Below, piece after piece: positions 8,810 through 15,565 of a DNA stretch of 34,579 nt (the stretch's first letter is position 1; every line of letters begins with the position of its first letter). The notes under the pieces were generated by a model. The model was not told where the DNA came from. It searched no databases and saw only the letters and a program-made list of their open reading frames with translations. Source of the stretch: Streptococcus pseudopneumoniae (GTDB taxonomy: Bacteria; Bacillota; Bacilli; Lactobacillales; Streptococcaceae); NCBI RefSeq assembly GCF_001074825.1, contig NZ_JUPG01000120.1, positions 1 through 34,579 of the forward strand. The letters run 5' to 3'. The position numbers and the translations under genes were made by a program.

Positions 8810-11800
8810 ATGAAATTCAATCCAAATCAAAGATATACTCGTTGGTCTATTCGCCGTCTCAGTGTCGGTGTTGCCTCAGTTGTTGTGGCTAGTGGCTTCT
8901 TTGTCCTAGTTGGTCAACCAAGTTCTGTACGTGCCGATGGGCTCAATCCAACCCCTGCTCAAGTCTTACCAGACGCTGCTTCGGTGAGTGAGAAGAGCGA
9001 CTTACCAGCAGAACTTCTCAAAGAAGCAGTCGATACAGCTCTTCCTTCAGAACAGGCAGATTCAACACTTAAAGCAAGCTTGGATACTACAAGCTCTCCA
9101 GAAAAAGGAGATGTAGCTGCTAAAGAACCAGTAGCAGCACCAAAAGAAGAAGTGCAAGCAAAACCAGAATCTAAGAAAGAAACAGAAGATGCGCTTAAAC
9201 CCGCGACAAATCCTGCGCCTACAGTTTCTGGACAAGACCGTGAAGCAAATGAAGCTCAGCCAGCAACAACCCCAGCTGAAGTGCAAAAAGGTGTAGCCGA
9301 CAATACTAAAGATACGGTGGATGTACCAGCTACTTACTTGGACAAGGCTAACTTCCCTGGTCCGTTCACAGCCGGTGTCAATCAAGTTATCCCATACGAG
9401 TTCTTCGCTGGTGACGGTATGTTAACACGCCTTATCTTGAAAGCATCCGACAAGGCTCCATGGTCAGACAACGGCTCAGCTAAAAACCCCGCTCTACCAC
9501 CAGTAGAAAAATTAGGCAAAGGCCTTTACTTCTATGAAGTGGACTTGGCAGGTACTCAAGGTAAATCAGACAAAGATTTGCTTGACCTCTTAAAACAAAA
9601 TGGTACTCAAAGCTATAAAGCTACCATCAAAGTTTACGGCGCTAAAGATGGCAAGGCTGATTTGACAAATCTCGTAGCGACTAAAGAATTGACAGTAAAC
9701 TTGAATGGCTTGACCACTCCAGTTGAAGTGCAAAAGGGCGTGGCCGATAACACCAAAGACACAGTAGATGTTCCAGCAACTTACTTGGACAAAGCCAACT
9801 TCCCAGGCCCATTTACAGCTGGTGTCAACCAAGTTATTCCATATGAACTCTTCGCTGGTGACGGTATGTTGACTCGCCTTATCTTGAAGGCCTCAGACAA
9901 GGCTCCATGGTCAGACAACGGCTCAGCTAAAAATCCTGCTCTCCCACCAGTAGAAAAATTGGGCAAAGGTCTCTACTTCTACGAAGTAGATTTGGCAGGA
10001 ACTCAAGGTAAATCAGATAAAGAGCTTCTAGACCTCTTAAAACAAAACGGCACTCAAAGCTACAAGGCAACCATCAAAGTGTACGGTGCGAAAGATGGCA
10101 AGGCTGATTTGAGCAACCTTATAGCGACTAAGGATCTGGATGTCAACTTGAACGGCTTGACCACTCCAGCTGAAGTTCAAAAAGGCGTAGCTGACAATAC
10201 TAAAGACACAGTGGATGTTCCAGCTACATACTTGGATAAGGCCAATTTCCCTGGTCCATTCACAGCTGGTGTCAACCAAGTTATTCCATACGAATTCTTC
10301 GCCGGAGATGGTATGTTGACTCGCCTTATCTTGAAAGCTTCTGATAAAGCTCCATGGTCAGACAACGGCTCAGCTAAAAATCCTGCCCTTCCACCAGTAG
10401 AAAAATTGGGCAAAGGTCTCTACTTCTATGAAGTAGATTTGGCAGGTACTCAAGGCAAATCTGACAAAGACCTTCTTGACCTCTTGAAACAAAACGGCAC
10501 TCAAAGCTACAAGGCAACTATCAAAGTGTACGGTGCAAAAGATGGCAAGGCCGATTTGACTAATCTAGTAGCGACTAAGGATTTGGATGTCAACTTGAAC
10601 GGCCTAACTACTCCAGCTGAAGTTCAAAAAGGTGTAGCTGACAATACTAAAGACACAGTAGATGTTCCAGCTACTTACCTAGATAAAGCTAACTTCCCTG
10701 GTCCATTCACAGCTGGCGTCAACCAAGTTATTCCATATGAATTCTTCGCAGGTGATGGTATGTTAACTCGCCTTATCTTGAAGGCTTCTGACAAGGCTCC
10801 ATGGTCAGACAACGGTTCAGCTAAAAATCCCGCTCTTCCACCAGTAGAGAAATTGGGCAAAGGTCTCTACTTCTACGAAGTGGACTTGGCAGGTACTCAA
10901 GGCAAATCTGACAAAGATTTGTTAGACTTGTTGAAACAAAACGGCACTCAAAGCTATAAAGCAACTATCAAAGTGTACGGTGCGAAAGACGGCAAGGCAG
11001 ACTTGAGCAATCTTGTAGCGACTAAGGATTTGACAGTGAACTTGAACGGCTTAACTACCCCAGCTGAAGTTCAAAAAGGTGTGGCTGACAATACCAAAGA
11101 CACAGTGGATGTTCCAGCTACTTACCTAGATAAAGCTAACTTCCCTGGCCCATTCACAGCCGGTGTTAACCAAGTTATTCCATATGAATTCTTCGCTGGT
11201 GACGGTATGTTGACTCGCCTTATCTTGAAAGCTTCAGACAGGGCTCCATGGTCAGACAACGGCTCAGCTAAAAATCCCGCTCTTCCACCAGTAGAAAAAT
11301 TAGGCAAAGGTCTTTACTTCTACGAAGTAGATTTGGCAGGTACTCAAGGCAAATCAGATAAAGAGCTTCTTGACCTTTTGAAACAAAATGGAACTCACAG
11401 CTACAAGGCAACTATCAAGGTTTATGGTGCGAAAGACGGCAAGGCAGACTTGAGCAATCTCGTAGCGACTAAAGAATTGACAGTGAACTTGAATGGACAT
11501 CAGTCTCTTACTCCGATGCAATCAGGCTTTGTCCCATCTTCTAATGGTTCAGCTATGCCGTCTCCAATGATGAATAGTCATCAAGATGCGTCTAAGATGA
11601 ACGCTCAAATGCCAAGTGCCAATCAAGATGAGATGAAATCTAAAATGCCAGCTGCTAGCCAGGATAAGATGATGCCTAACAAAGAGCAGGACAAAACCAT
11701 GAATGCTAGCCAGCCTATGGCAACACCAAGCATGAAACAAGATCAAGCTCCAGCAACATCAAGCAAAATGTCTGATGAAGGCAAGATGGCATCTAATAAC

Positions 11801-11968
11801 AAGGTATCAAGTCCAATGATGGCTGATCAAAAGAAAGAGCAAAAAGACATGCTTCCATATACTGGTGAAGCCCAAACATCAATGGCTACTCTTGGATTCT
11901 TTGGACTCGCCTTGGCAGGACTATTAGGTGGCCTCGGTTTGAAAGCTAAAAAAGAGGAAAATGACTAG
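8810..11968 (+). CDS. pavB: PavB-like SSURE-repeat cell-wall-anchored adhesin
   Basis: This 1052-residue surface protein has a YSIRK-type signal peptide (WSIRRLSVGVASV, residues ~12-45), an acidic and proline-rich spacer (to ~155), five SSURE repeats of exactly 149 residues (447 bp), a methionine-rich linker (~900-1010), the sortase motif LPYTG (11852-11866), a hydrophobic helix and a charged tail (KAKKEEND). In pneumococcus PavB repeats bind fibronectin, plasminogen and thrombospondin-1. The repeats are almost identical as protein but differ at many third codon positions. AAGGAG precedes the ATG. It is followed by the rr08-hk08 genes that control it in pneumococcus. The SSURE copy number is known to vary between strains. 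Confidence 0.93.
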   Translation: MKFNPNQRYTRWSIRRLSVGVASVVVASGFFVLVGQPSSVRADGLNPTPAQVLPDAASVSEKSDLPAELLKEAVDTALPSEQADSTLKASLDTTSSPEKGDVAAKEPVAAPKEEVQAKPESKKETEDALKPATNPAPTVSGQDREANEAQPATTPAEVQKGVADNTKDTVDVPATYLDKANFPGPFTAGVNQVIPYEFFAGDGMLTRLILKASDKAPWSDNGSAKNPALPPVEKLGKGLYFYEVDLAGTQGKSDKDLLDLLKQNGTQSYKATIKVYGAKDGKADLTNLVATKELTVNLNGLTTPVEVQKGVADNTKDTVDVPATYLDKANFPGPFTAGVNQVIPYELFAGDGMLTRLILKASDKAPWSDNGSAKNPALPPVEKLGKGLYFYEVDLAGTQGKSDKELLDLLKQNGTQSYKATIKVYGAKDGKADLSNLIATKDLDVNLNGLTTPAEVQKGVADNTKDTVDVPATYLDKANFPGPFTAGVNQVIPYEFFAGDGMLTRLILKASDKAPWSDNGSAKNPALPPVEKLGKGLYFYEVDLAGTQGKSDKDLLDLLKQNGTQSYKATIKVYGAKDGKADLTNLVATKDLDVNLNGLTTPAEVQKGVADNTKDTVDVPATYLDKANFPGPFTAGVNQVIPYEFFAGDGMLTRLILKASDKAPWSDNGSAKNPALPPVEKLGKGLYFYEVDLAGTQGKSDKDLLDLLKQNGTQSYKATIKVYGAKDGKADLSNLVATKDLTVNLNGLTTPAEVQKGVADNTKDTVDVPATYLDKANFPGPFTAGVNQVIPYEFFAGDGMLTRLILKASDRAPWSDNGSAKNPALPPVEKLGKGLYFYEVDLAGTQGKSDKELLDLLKQNGTHSYKATIKVYGAKDGKADLSNLVATKELTVNLNGHQSLTPMQSGFVPSSNGSAMPSPMMNSHQDASKMNAQMPSANQDEMKSKMPAASQDKMMPNKEQDKTMNASQPMATPSMKQDQAPATSSKMSDEGKMASNNKVSSPMMADQKKEQKDMLPYTGEAQTSMATLGFFGLALAGLLGGLGLKAKKEEND
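9278..11498 (+). repeat. Five 447-bp SSURE repeats within pavB
   Basis: The marker segment EVQKGVADNTKDTVDVPATY starts at 9278, 9725, 10172, 10619 and 11066, giving an exact 447-bp period. Protein differences are few: an F/L in repeat 2, K/R and Q/H in repeat 5, and scattered D/E, T/S and V/I changes. Nucleotide differences are mostly synonymous. Confidence 0.95.
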
Positions 11969-11972
11969 TCTA

Positions 11973-12010
11973 GTTACAGACTTTCTATCTAGGATTTGAA
12001 AAATCCAGAT
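11973..12010 (+). terminator. Two weak hairpins after pavB
   Basis: AGTCT/AGACT and ATCTaGGATTT/AAATCCaGAT form adjacent stem-loops shortly after the pavB stop, but neither has a proper T-tract. Termination may be incomplete and allow some read-through into rr08. Confidence 0.35.
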
Positions 12011-12043
12011 ATCGTTTAGAATGTTCGTAAAGAGATAAAAATA

Positions 12044-12068
12044 GTGTTATACTATTGTGGTATAGCAC
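12044..12068 (+). promoter_or_regulatory. rr08 promoter with overlapping inverted repeat
   Basis: The -10 TATACT (12048-12053) lies inside an inverted repeat with 9-bp arms GTGTTATAC (12044-12052) and GTATAGCAC (12060-12068), one mismatch and a 7-bp spacer. The position over the -10 and start site suggests an operator, perhaps for autoregulation. Confidence 0.5.
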
Positions 12069-12091
12069 TGTTTTTTTCAAAGGAGATACAG

Positions 12092-12787
12092 ATGGGAAAG
12101 ACAATTTTACTCGTTGACGACGAGATAGAAATCACAGATATTCATCAACGTTATCTGGTTCAGGCAGGGTATCAGGTTTTGGTGGCTCATGATGGAGTAG
12201 AGGCCTTAGAAATTTTCAAGCGAAAATCGATTGATTTGATTATTACAGATATCATGATGCCTCGGATGGATGGTTATGATTTGATTAGTGAAGTTCAGTA
12301 TCAATCTCCAGATCAGCCTTTTCTCTTTATCACGGCTAAGACCAGTGAGCAGGACAAGATTTATGGCCTGAGTTTAGGGGCAGATGACTTTATTGCCAAG
12401 CCCTTTAGCCCACGTGAGCTGGTTTTGCGTGTCCACAATATCTTGCGTCGCCTTCATCGTGGAGGTGAGACAGAGGTCGTCAGTCTTGGGGATTTACGGA
12501 TGAATCACGGTAGCCATGAGGTCCAAGTTGGAAATGTGGCGCTTGATTTGACAGTCAAATCCTTCGAACTTCTATGGCTTTTAGCTAGTAATCCAGAGCG
12601 GGTTTTCTCTAAGACAGACCTCTATGAAAAGGTATGGCAGGAAGACTATGTGGATGACACCAATACCTTGAATGTTCATATCCATGCTCTTCGACAGGAG
12701 TTGGCTAAACATGCCAGTGCAGAAACACCCACCATCAAAACCGTCTGGGGCTTGGGCTACAAAATTGAGAAAGCACGAGGTAGTTAA
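12092..12787 (+). CDS. rr08: OmpR-family response regulator RR08
   Basis: This 231-residue protein has a receiver domain (residues 1-120) with acidic pocket D9-D10, phospho-acceptor D53 in ITDIMMPRMDG, and the conserved KPF at ~104. A winged-helix DNA-binding domain (about 130-228) ends in VWGLGYKIE. The open frame extends to a GTG at 12044, but AAAGGAG at 12079-12085 places the start at ATG 12092, and the extension would run through the promoter. The stop codon overlaps the kinase start (TAATG). In pneumococcus this TCS08 system, related to SaeRS, controls pavB and other surface genes. Its position directly after pavB supports the same role. Confidence 0.93.
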   Translation: MGKTILLVDDEIEITDIHQRYLVQAGYQVLVAHDGVEALEIFKRKSIDLIITDIMMPRMDGYDLISEVQYQSPDQPFLFITAKTSEQDKIYGLSLGADDFIAKPFSPRELVLRVHNILRRLHRGGETEVVSLGDLRMNHGSHEVQVGNVALDLTVKSFELLWLLASNPERVFSKTDLYEKVWQEDYVDDTNTLNVHIHALRQELAKHASAETPTIKTVWGLGYKIEKARGS

Positions 12788-13839
12788 TGAAATTAAAAAG
12801 TTATATTTTAGTGGGGTATATCATTTCAACACTCCTAACGATTATCGTGGTTTTTTGGGCTATCCAGCGCATGTTAATTGAGCAAAGAGAAATTTATTTC
12901 CTGATTGGAATGACTTTAATCGCAAGTTTTGTCGGTGCTGGGATTAGTCTCTTTCTCCTATCGCCTGTCTTTACATCATTGGCCAAACTTAAGGAACATG
13001 CCAAGCGGATAGCGGACAAGGATTTTCCTGCAAATTTGGAGGTTCAAGGGCCTGCAGAATTTCGGCAATTAGGCCAAGTCTTCAATGAAATGTCCCATGA
13101 TTTGCAGGAAACTTTTGATTCCTTGGAAGAAAGCGAACGAGAAAAAGGCTTGATGATTGCCCAGCTGTCGCATGATATCAAGACCCCCATCACTTCGATC
13201 CAAGCGACGGTAGAAGGGATTTTGGATGGGGTTATCAAGGAGGGAGAACAAGCTCATTATCTAGCAACCATTGGACGCCAGACAGAAAGGCTTAATAAAC
13301 TGGTTGAGGAGTTGAATTTTTTGACCCTAAACACAGCTAGAAATCAGGTGGAAACTACCAGCAAAGACAGCATTTTTCTGGATCAGCTCTTGATTGAGTG
13401 TATGAGTGAATTTCAGTTCTTGATTGAGCAGGAGGAGCGAGATGTCCACTTGCAGGTGATCCCAGAGTCTGCCCGGATTGAAGGAGATTATGCCAAACTT
13501 TCTCGCATCTTGGTGAATCTGGTCAATAACGCTTTTAAATATTCTGCTCCAGGAACCAAGCTGGAAGTGGTGGCTAAGTTGGAGAAGAACCAGCTTTCAA
13601 TCAGTGTGACGGATGAGGGGCAGGGCATTGCACCAGAGGACTTGGAGAATATTTTCAAACGCCTTTATCGTGTCGAAACTTCGCGCAATATGAAAACAGG
13701 TGGTCATGGCTTAGGCCTTGCGATTGCGCGTGAATTGGCCCATCAATTGGGTGGAGAAATCACAGTTACCAGCCAGTACGGCCTCGGAAGCACCTTTACC
13801 CTCCTTCTTAACCTCTCTGGCAATGAAAATAAAGCTTAA
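12787..13839 (+). CDS. hk08: Sensor histidine kinase HK08
   Basis: This 350-residue membrane kinase has two N-terminal helices (residues ~5-26 and ~37-60) joined by a loop of only about 10 residues, then a HAMP-like linker, an H-box LSHDIKTPITSI with phospho-His H129, an N-box NLVNNAFKYS, G1 DEGQGIAP and G2 GGHGLGLAIAREL. The very short external loop marks an intramembrane-sensing kinase like SaeS. The ATG overlaps the rr08 stop by one base with GAGG upstream, so translation is coupled. It would phosphorylate RR08. No terminator separates it from the rpsD promoter 7 bp downstream. Confidence 0.93.
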   Translation: MKLKSYILVGYIISTLLTIIVVFWAIQRMLIEQREIYFLIGMTLIASFVGAGISLFLLSPVFTSLAKLKEHAKRIADKDFPANLEVQGPAEFRQLGQVFNEMSHDLQETFDSLEESEREKGLMIAQLSHDIKTPITSIQATVEGILDGVIKEGEQAHYLATIGRQTERLNKLVEELNFLTLNTARNQVETTSKDSIFLDQLLIECMSEFQFLIEQEERDVHLQVIPESARIEGDYAKLSRILVNLVNNAFKYSAPGTKLEVVAKLEKNQLSISVTDEGQGIAPEDLENIFKRLYRVETSRNMKTGGHGLGLAIARELAHQLGGEITVTSQYGLGSTFTLLLNLSGNENKA

Positions 13840-13845
13840 AACCCC

Positions 13846-13874
13846 TTTACAAATCCAGCCATTCATGGTACAAT
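13846..13874 (+). promoter_or_regulatory. rpsD promoter
   Basis: The -35 TTTACA (13846-13851), a spacer of exactly 17 bp and -10 TACAAT (13869-13874), with TGG before the -10, form a strong vegetative promoter. Confidence 0.85.
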
Positions 13875-13880
13875 AGATTT

Positions 13881-14033
13881 CGTGTGAAATATCAGCAGGA
13901 AAGCATGAAGCTCGTCAACAGGTGTCTTATGATAAGTAACCTTGGCTGTTTAGGCGAAGGGCATCTGCACGAATCAGGGCTTTCTAAGTGACTATTTCCA
14001 CCGAAATATTATTTATATCAGGAGGACATTTAC
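13881..14033 (+). promoter_or_regulatory. Long structured 5' leader of rpsD (possible S4 autoregulatory leader)
   Basis: About 150 bases lie between the predicted transcription start and the rpsD ATG, with an AGGAGG at the end and no reading frame of note. In Bacillota, S4 represses its own message by binding such a leader. The length and place fit, but I could not derive the fold by eye. Confidence 0.45.
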
Positions 14034-14645
14034 ATGTCACGTTATACAGGACCATCTTGGAAACAAGCTCGTCGCCTTGGCCTTTCACTTACAGGTACAG
14101 GTAAAGAATTGGCACGTCGTAACTACGTACCAGGACAACACGGACCAAACAACCGTTCTAAATTGTCAGAATACGGTTTGCAATTGGCTGAAAAACAAAA
14201 ACTTCGTTTCACTTACGGTGTAGGTGAAAAACAATTCCGTAACTTGTTCGTACAAGCTACAAAAATCAAAGGCGGAATCCTAGGTTTCAACTTCATGCTT
14301 CTTTTAGAACGTCGTTTGGATAACGTTGTTTACCGTCTTGGTCTTGCGACTACTCGTCGTCAAGCACGTCAATTCGTAAACCACGGTCACATCCTTGTTG
14401 ACGGAAAACGCGTTGATATCCCATCATACCGCGTAACTCCAGGTCAAGTGATTTCAGTTCGTGAAAAATCATTGAAAGTTCCAGCTATCCTTGAAGCAGT
14501 AGAAGCTACTCTTGGACGTCCAGCATTCGTATCATTCGACGCTGAAAAATTGGAAGGTTCATTGACTCGCTTGCCAGAACGCGACGAAATCAACCCAGAA
14601 ATCAACGAAGCACTTGTCGTTGAATTCTACAACAAAATGCTTTAA
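14034..14645 (+). CDS. rpsD: 30S ribosomal protein S4 (uS4)
   Basis: This 203-residue protein is a primary 16S rRNA binder in 30S assembly. It starts [19 protein letters not shown], carries the basic segment [15 protein letters not shown], and has the S4 RNA-binding domain (about residues 93-155) with [26 protein letters not shown] and [13 protein letters not shown]. No zinc-binding cysteines are present at the N-terminus, so this is the C-minus form. Codon use is strongly biased, as expected of a highly expressed gene. It is monocistronic, with its own promoter and terminator. Confidence 0.98.
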   Translation: MSRYTGPSWKQARRLGLSLTGTGKELARRNYVPGQHGPNNRSKLSEYGLQLAEKQKLRFTYGVGEKQFRNLFVQATKIKGGILGFNFMLLLERRLDNVVYRLGLATTRRQARQFVNHGHILVDGKRVDIPSYRVTPGQVISVREKSLKVPAILEAVEATLGRPAFVSFDAEKLEGSLTRLPERDEINPEINEALVVEFYNKML

Positions 14646-14665
14646 TTTTAAGAAATATCTTACAG

Positions 14666-14690
14666 AAAGCCTACAACAGTGGGCTTTTTG
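14666..14690 (+). terminator. rpsD terminator
   Basis: AAAGCC(TAC) pairs with (GTG)GGCTTT around a short loop and is followed by T residues, 20 bp after the rpsD stop. Confidence 0.8.
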
Positions 14691-14786
14691 CTTTGTCTTA
14701 AAACGTTGATTTCTGGGTTTGCTTAGAGATTTGCTAGTGAGGTTATTTGTGTATTTAATTCTATCTATTCCAAGAACTAAGCGATG

Positions 14787-14815
14787 TTGATCCTATAAAT
14801 CTGATATGATATAAT
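14787..14815 (+). promoter_or_regulatory. Promoter of Fst-like toxin mRNA, cassette 1
   Basis: TTGATC (14787-14792), 17-bp spacer, TATAAT (14810-14815). The mRNA would begin about 14822, in a C-rich then GGGAGG-containing leader shared almost base for base with cassette 2. Confidence 0.8.
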
Positions 14816-14854
14816 GTTTTGGCCCCCTCACTTTAAGGAAGGGAGGTGTTACAT

Positions 14855-14950
14855 ATGTTAGAAACTTTACTCACAGTGTTTCTAGCTCCGTTACTGATTA
14901 ACGTGTTATCTGAGCTTTTCAAGTTATGGCTTAAGAAACGTAAGAAGTAA
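14855..14950 (+). CDS. Fst-family type I toxin, cassette 1
   Basis: This 31-residue peptide starts MLETLLTVFLAPLLINVL and ends WLKKRKK: a short polar start, one hydrophobic helix with the family Pro, then FxxW(L)xxR and a basic tail. It matches the Fst/Ldr membrane toxins of Gram-positive type I toxin-antitoxin loci. The usual Gly four residues after Pro is Asn. GGGAGG (14841-14846) lies 8 bp before the ATG. Free toxin is expected to insert into the membrane and disturb nucleoid and envelope. An antisense RNA from the opposite strand, ending in the same terminator, should repress its translation. It is 18/31 identical to the second toxin. Confidence 0.85.
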   Translation: MLETLLTVFLAPLLINVLSELFKLWLKKRKK

Positions 14951-14974
14951 TGGTTAACCCTTTTAGAGGGTAGC

Positions 14975-15009
14975 AAAAAACCCCATCGGTGGCACGATGG
15001 GGCTTTTTT
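14975..15009. terminator. Bidirectional terminator, cassette 1
   Basis: The perfect stem CCCCATCG (14981-14988) / CGATGGGG (14995-15002) is flanked by six A on the left and six T on the right, so it can end both the toxin mRNA (+) and the antisense RNA (-). Confidence 0.9.
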
Positions 15010-15041
15010 AGTTACATATGCTGTAACTTTACTCACATTGT
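14975..15041 (-). ncRNA. Antisense RNA antitoxin, cassette 1 (fstAT/RNAII-like)
   Basis: Reading leftward, the -35 TTGAAA (complement of 15071-15076), a 17-bp spacer and -10 TAGAAT (complement of 15048-15053) start an RNA near 15041. It crosses the direct-repeat copy and ends at the shared terminator, about 65 bases, the size expected of RNAII-type antitoxins. Confidence 0.8.
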
Positions 15042-15099
15042 AAGTTCATTCTAACATATAACACCTAATATTTCAAGCTTTTGTTTTTTATACACGATG

Positions 15100-15128
15100 T
15101 TGATGATATAAATCTGGTATGTTATAAT
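15100..15128 (+). promoter_or_regulatory. Promoter of Fst-like toxin mRNA, cassette 2
   Basis: TTGATG (15100-15105), 17-bp spacer, TATAAT (15123-15128). Its arrangement matches cassette 1, and the leader after it is nearly identical. Confidence 0.8.
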
Positions 15129-15167
15129 GTTTTAGCCCCCTCACTTTAAGGAAGGGAGGTGTTGCCG

Positions 15168-15263
15168 ATGTTAGAAATTATCATCACAATTTTTCTAGCA
15201 CCCTTAGTAGTCAATATTTTGACAACCTTGTTTGAGAAATGGCTTAACTCACGCAAGAAATAA
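15168..15263 (+). CDS. Fst-family type I toxin, cassette 2
   Basis: This 31-residue peptide starts MLEIIITIFLAPLVVNIL and ends WLNSRKK, with the same layout as the first toxin: a hydrophobic helix with Pro12, the Phe22/Trp25 pair and a basic tail. It is 18/31 identical to cassette 1, and most substitutions are I/L/V exchanges in the helix. GGGAGG (15154-15159) lies 8 bp before the ATG. The leader is conserved between the cassettes, while the start-codon region that pairs with the antisense RNA has diverged, so each toxin probably needs its own antitoxin. Confidence 0.85.
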   Translation: MLEIIITIFLAPLVVNILTTLFEKWLNSRKK

Positions 15264-15283
15264 CCTTTAAGGGGCGATAAGCC

Positions 15284-15318
15284 AAAAAAACCTCAACGCT
15301 GGAACGTTGGGGCTTTTT
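15284..15318. terminator. Bidirectional terminator, cassette 2
   Basis: CCTCAACG (15291-15298) pairs with CGTTGGGG (15305-15312) with one G-T wobble, flanked by seven A and a T run. Confidence 0.85.
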
Positions 15319-15348
15319 GTTGCCTTGTTAGACAATTATCATCACTAT
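15284..15348 (-). ncRNA. Antisense RNA antitoxin, cassette 2 (fstAT/RNAII-like)
   Basis: The -35 TTGAAA (complement of 15378-15383), 17-bp spacer and -10 TAGAAT (complement of 15355-15360) start a leftward RNA near 15348 that ends at the shared terminator. It has the same promoter and length as in cassette 1. Confidence 0.8.
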
Positions 15349-15383
15349 AAACCCATTCTAACACACAACCCCCGATATTTCAA

Positions 15384-15565
15384 GCGTTTGTTTTGATCTT
15401 TCCTTAGAGTGTGATTGCGGTTTGAATCCATTCTGCAGAAATCAGAACACACGCTACTAGCCTCCATTCTACAGCAAAGAAATCAACTCTTTTCTACGGG
15501 ATTTCCGCCCTCATTTTGCTCTTTTGTGCTAAAATAGATTTATAAATTGAAAATAAGGAATGTTT
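15384..15565 (+). promoter_or_regulatory. Upstream region of xpaC with extended -10
   Basis: The stretch between cassette 2 and xpaC holds no gene. An extended -10, TGC-TAAAAT (15527-15535), lies 30 bp before the xpaC start. No good -35 is visible. Confidence 0.45.

Larger units (their letters stand above)
14848..15040. repeat. Direct repeats for toxin-antitoxin RNA pairing, cassette 1
   Basis: One copy covers the toxin start (14848-14876, GTTACATATG then ACTTTACTCACA). The other lies beyond the terminator in the antisense gene (15011-15040, the same two blocks). In the Fst system such repeats let the two convergent RNAs pair at the translation start. Confidence 0.8.
15161..15346. repeat. 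Direct repeats for toxin-antitoxin RNA pairing, cassette 2
   Basis: The toxin-start copy (15161-15187) reads GTTGCC..TGTTAGA..ATTATCATCAC. The antisense-side copy (15319-15345) reads GTTGCC.TGTTAGA.AATTATCATCAC. Cassette 1 has a different pairing block (ACTTTACTCAC). Confidence 0.8.

Noticed and set aside
9590..11746. Repeated antisense frames across pavB (each starting MPNFSTGGRAG or MVDTSC)
   Set aside because: They recur once per SSURE repeat because the coding strand repeats, and they have no start signals. They are shadows.
12044..12091. Upstream extension of the rr08 frame to a GTG
   Set aside because: It covers the promoter and palindrome, and AAAGGAG fits ATG 12092.
14787..15383. 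Tandem repeats here as a CRISPR array
   Set aside because: There are only two units of ~313 bp, each with a promoter, a small gene and a terminator. They are toxin-antitoxin cassettes.
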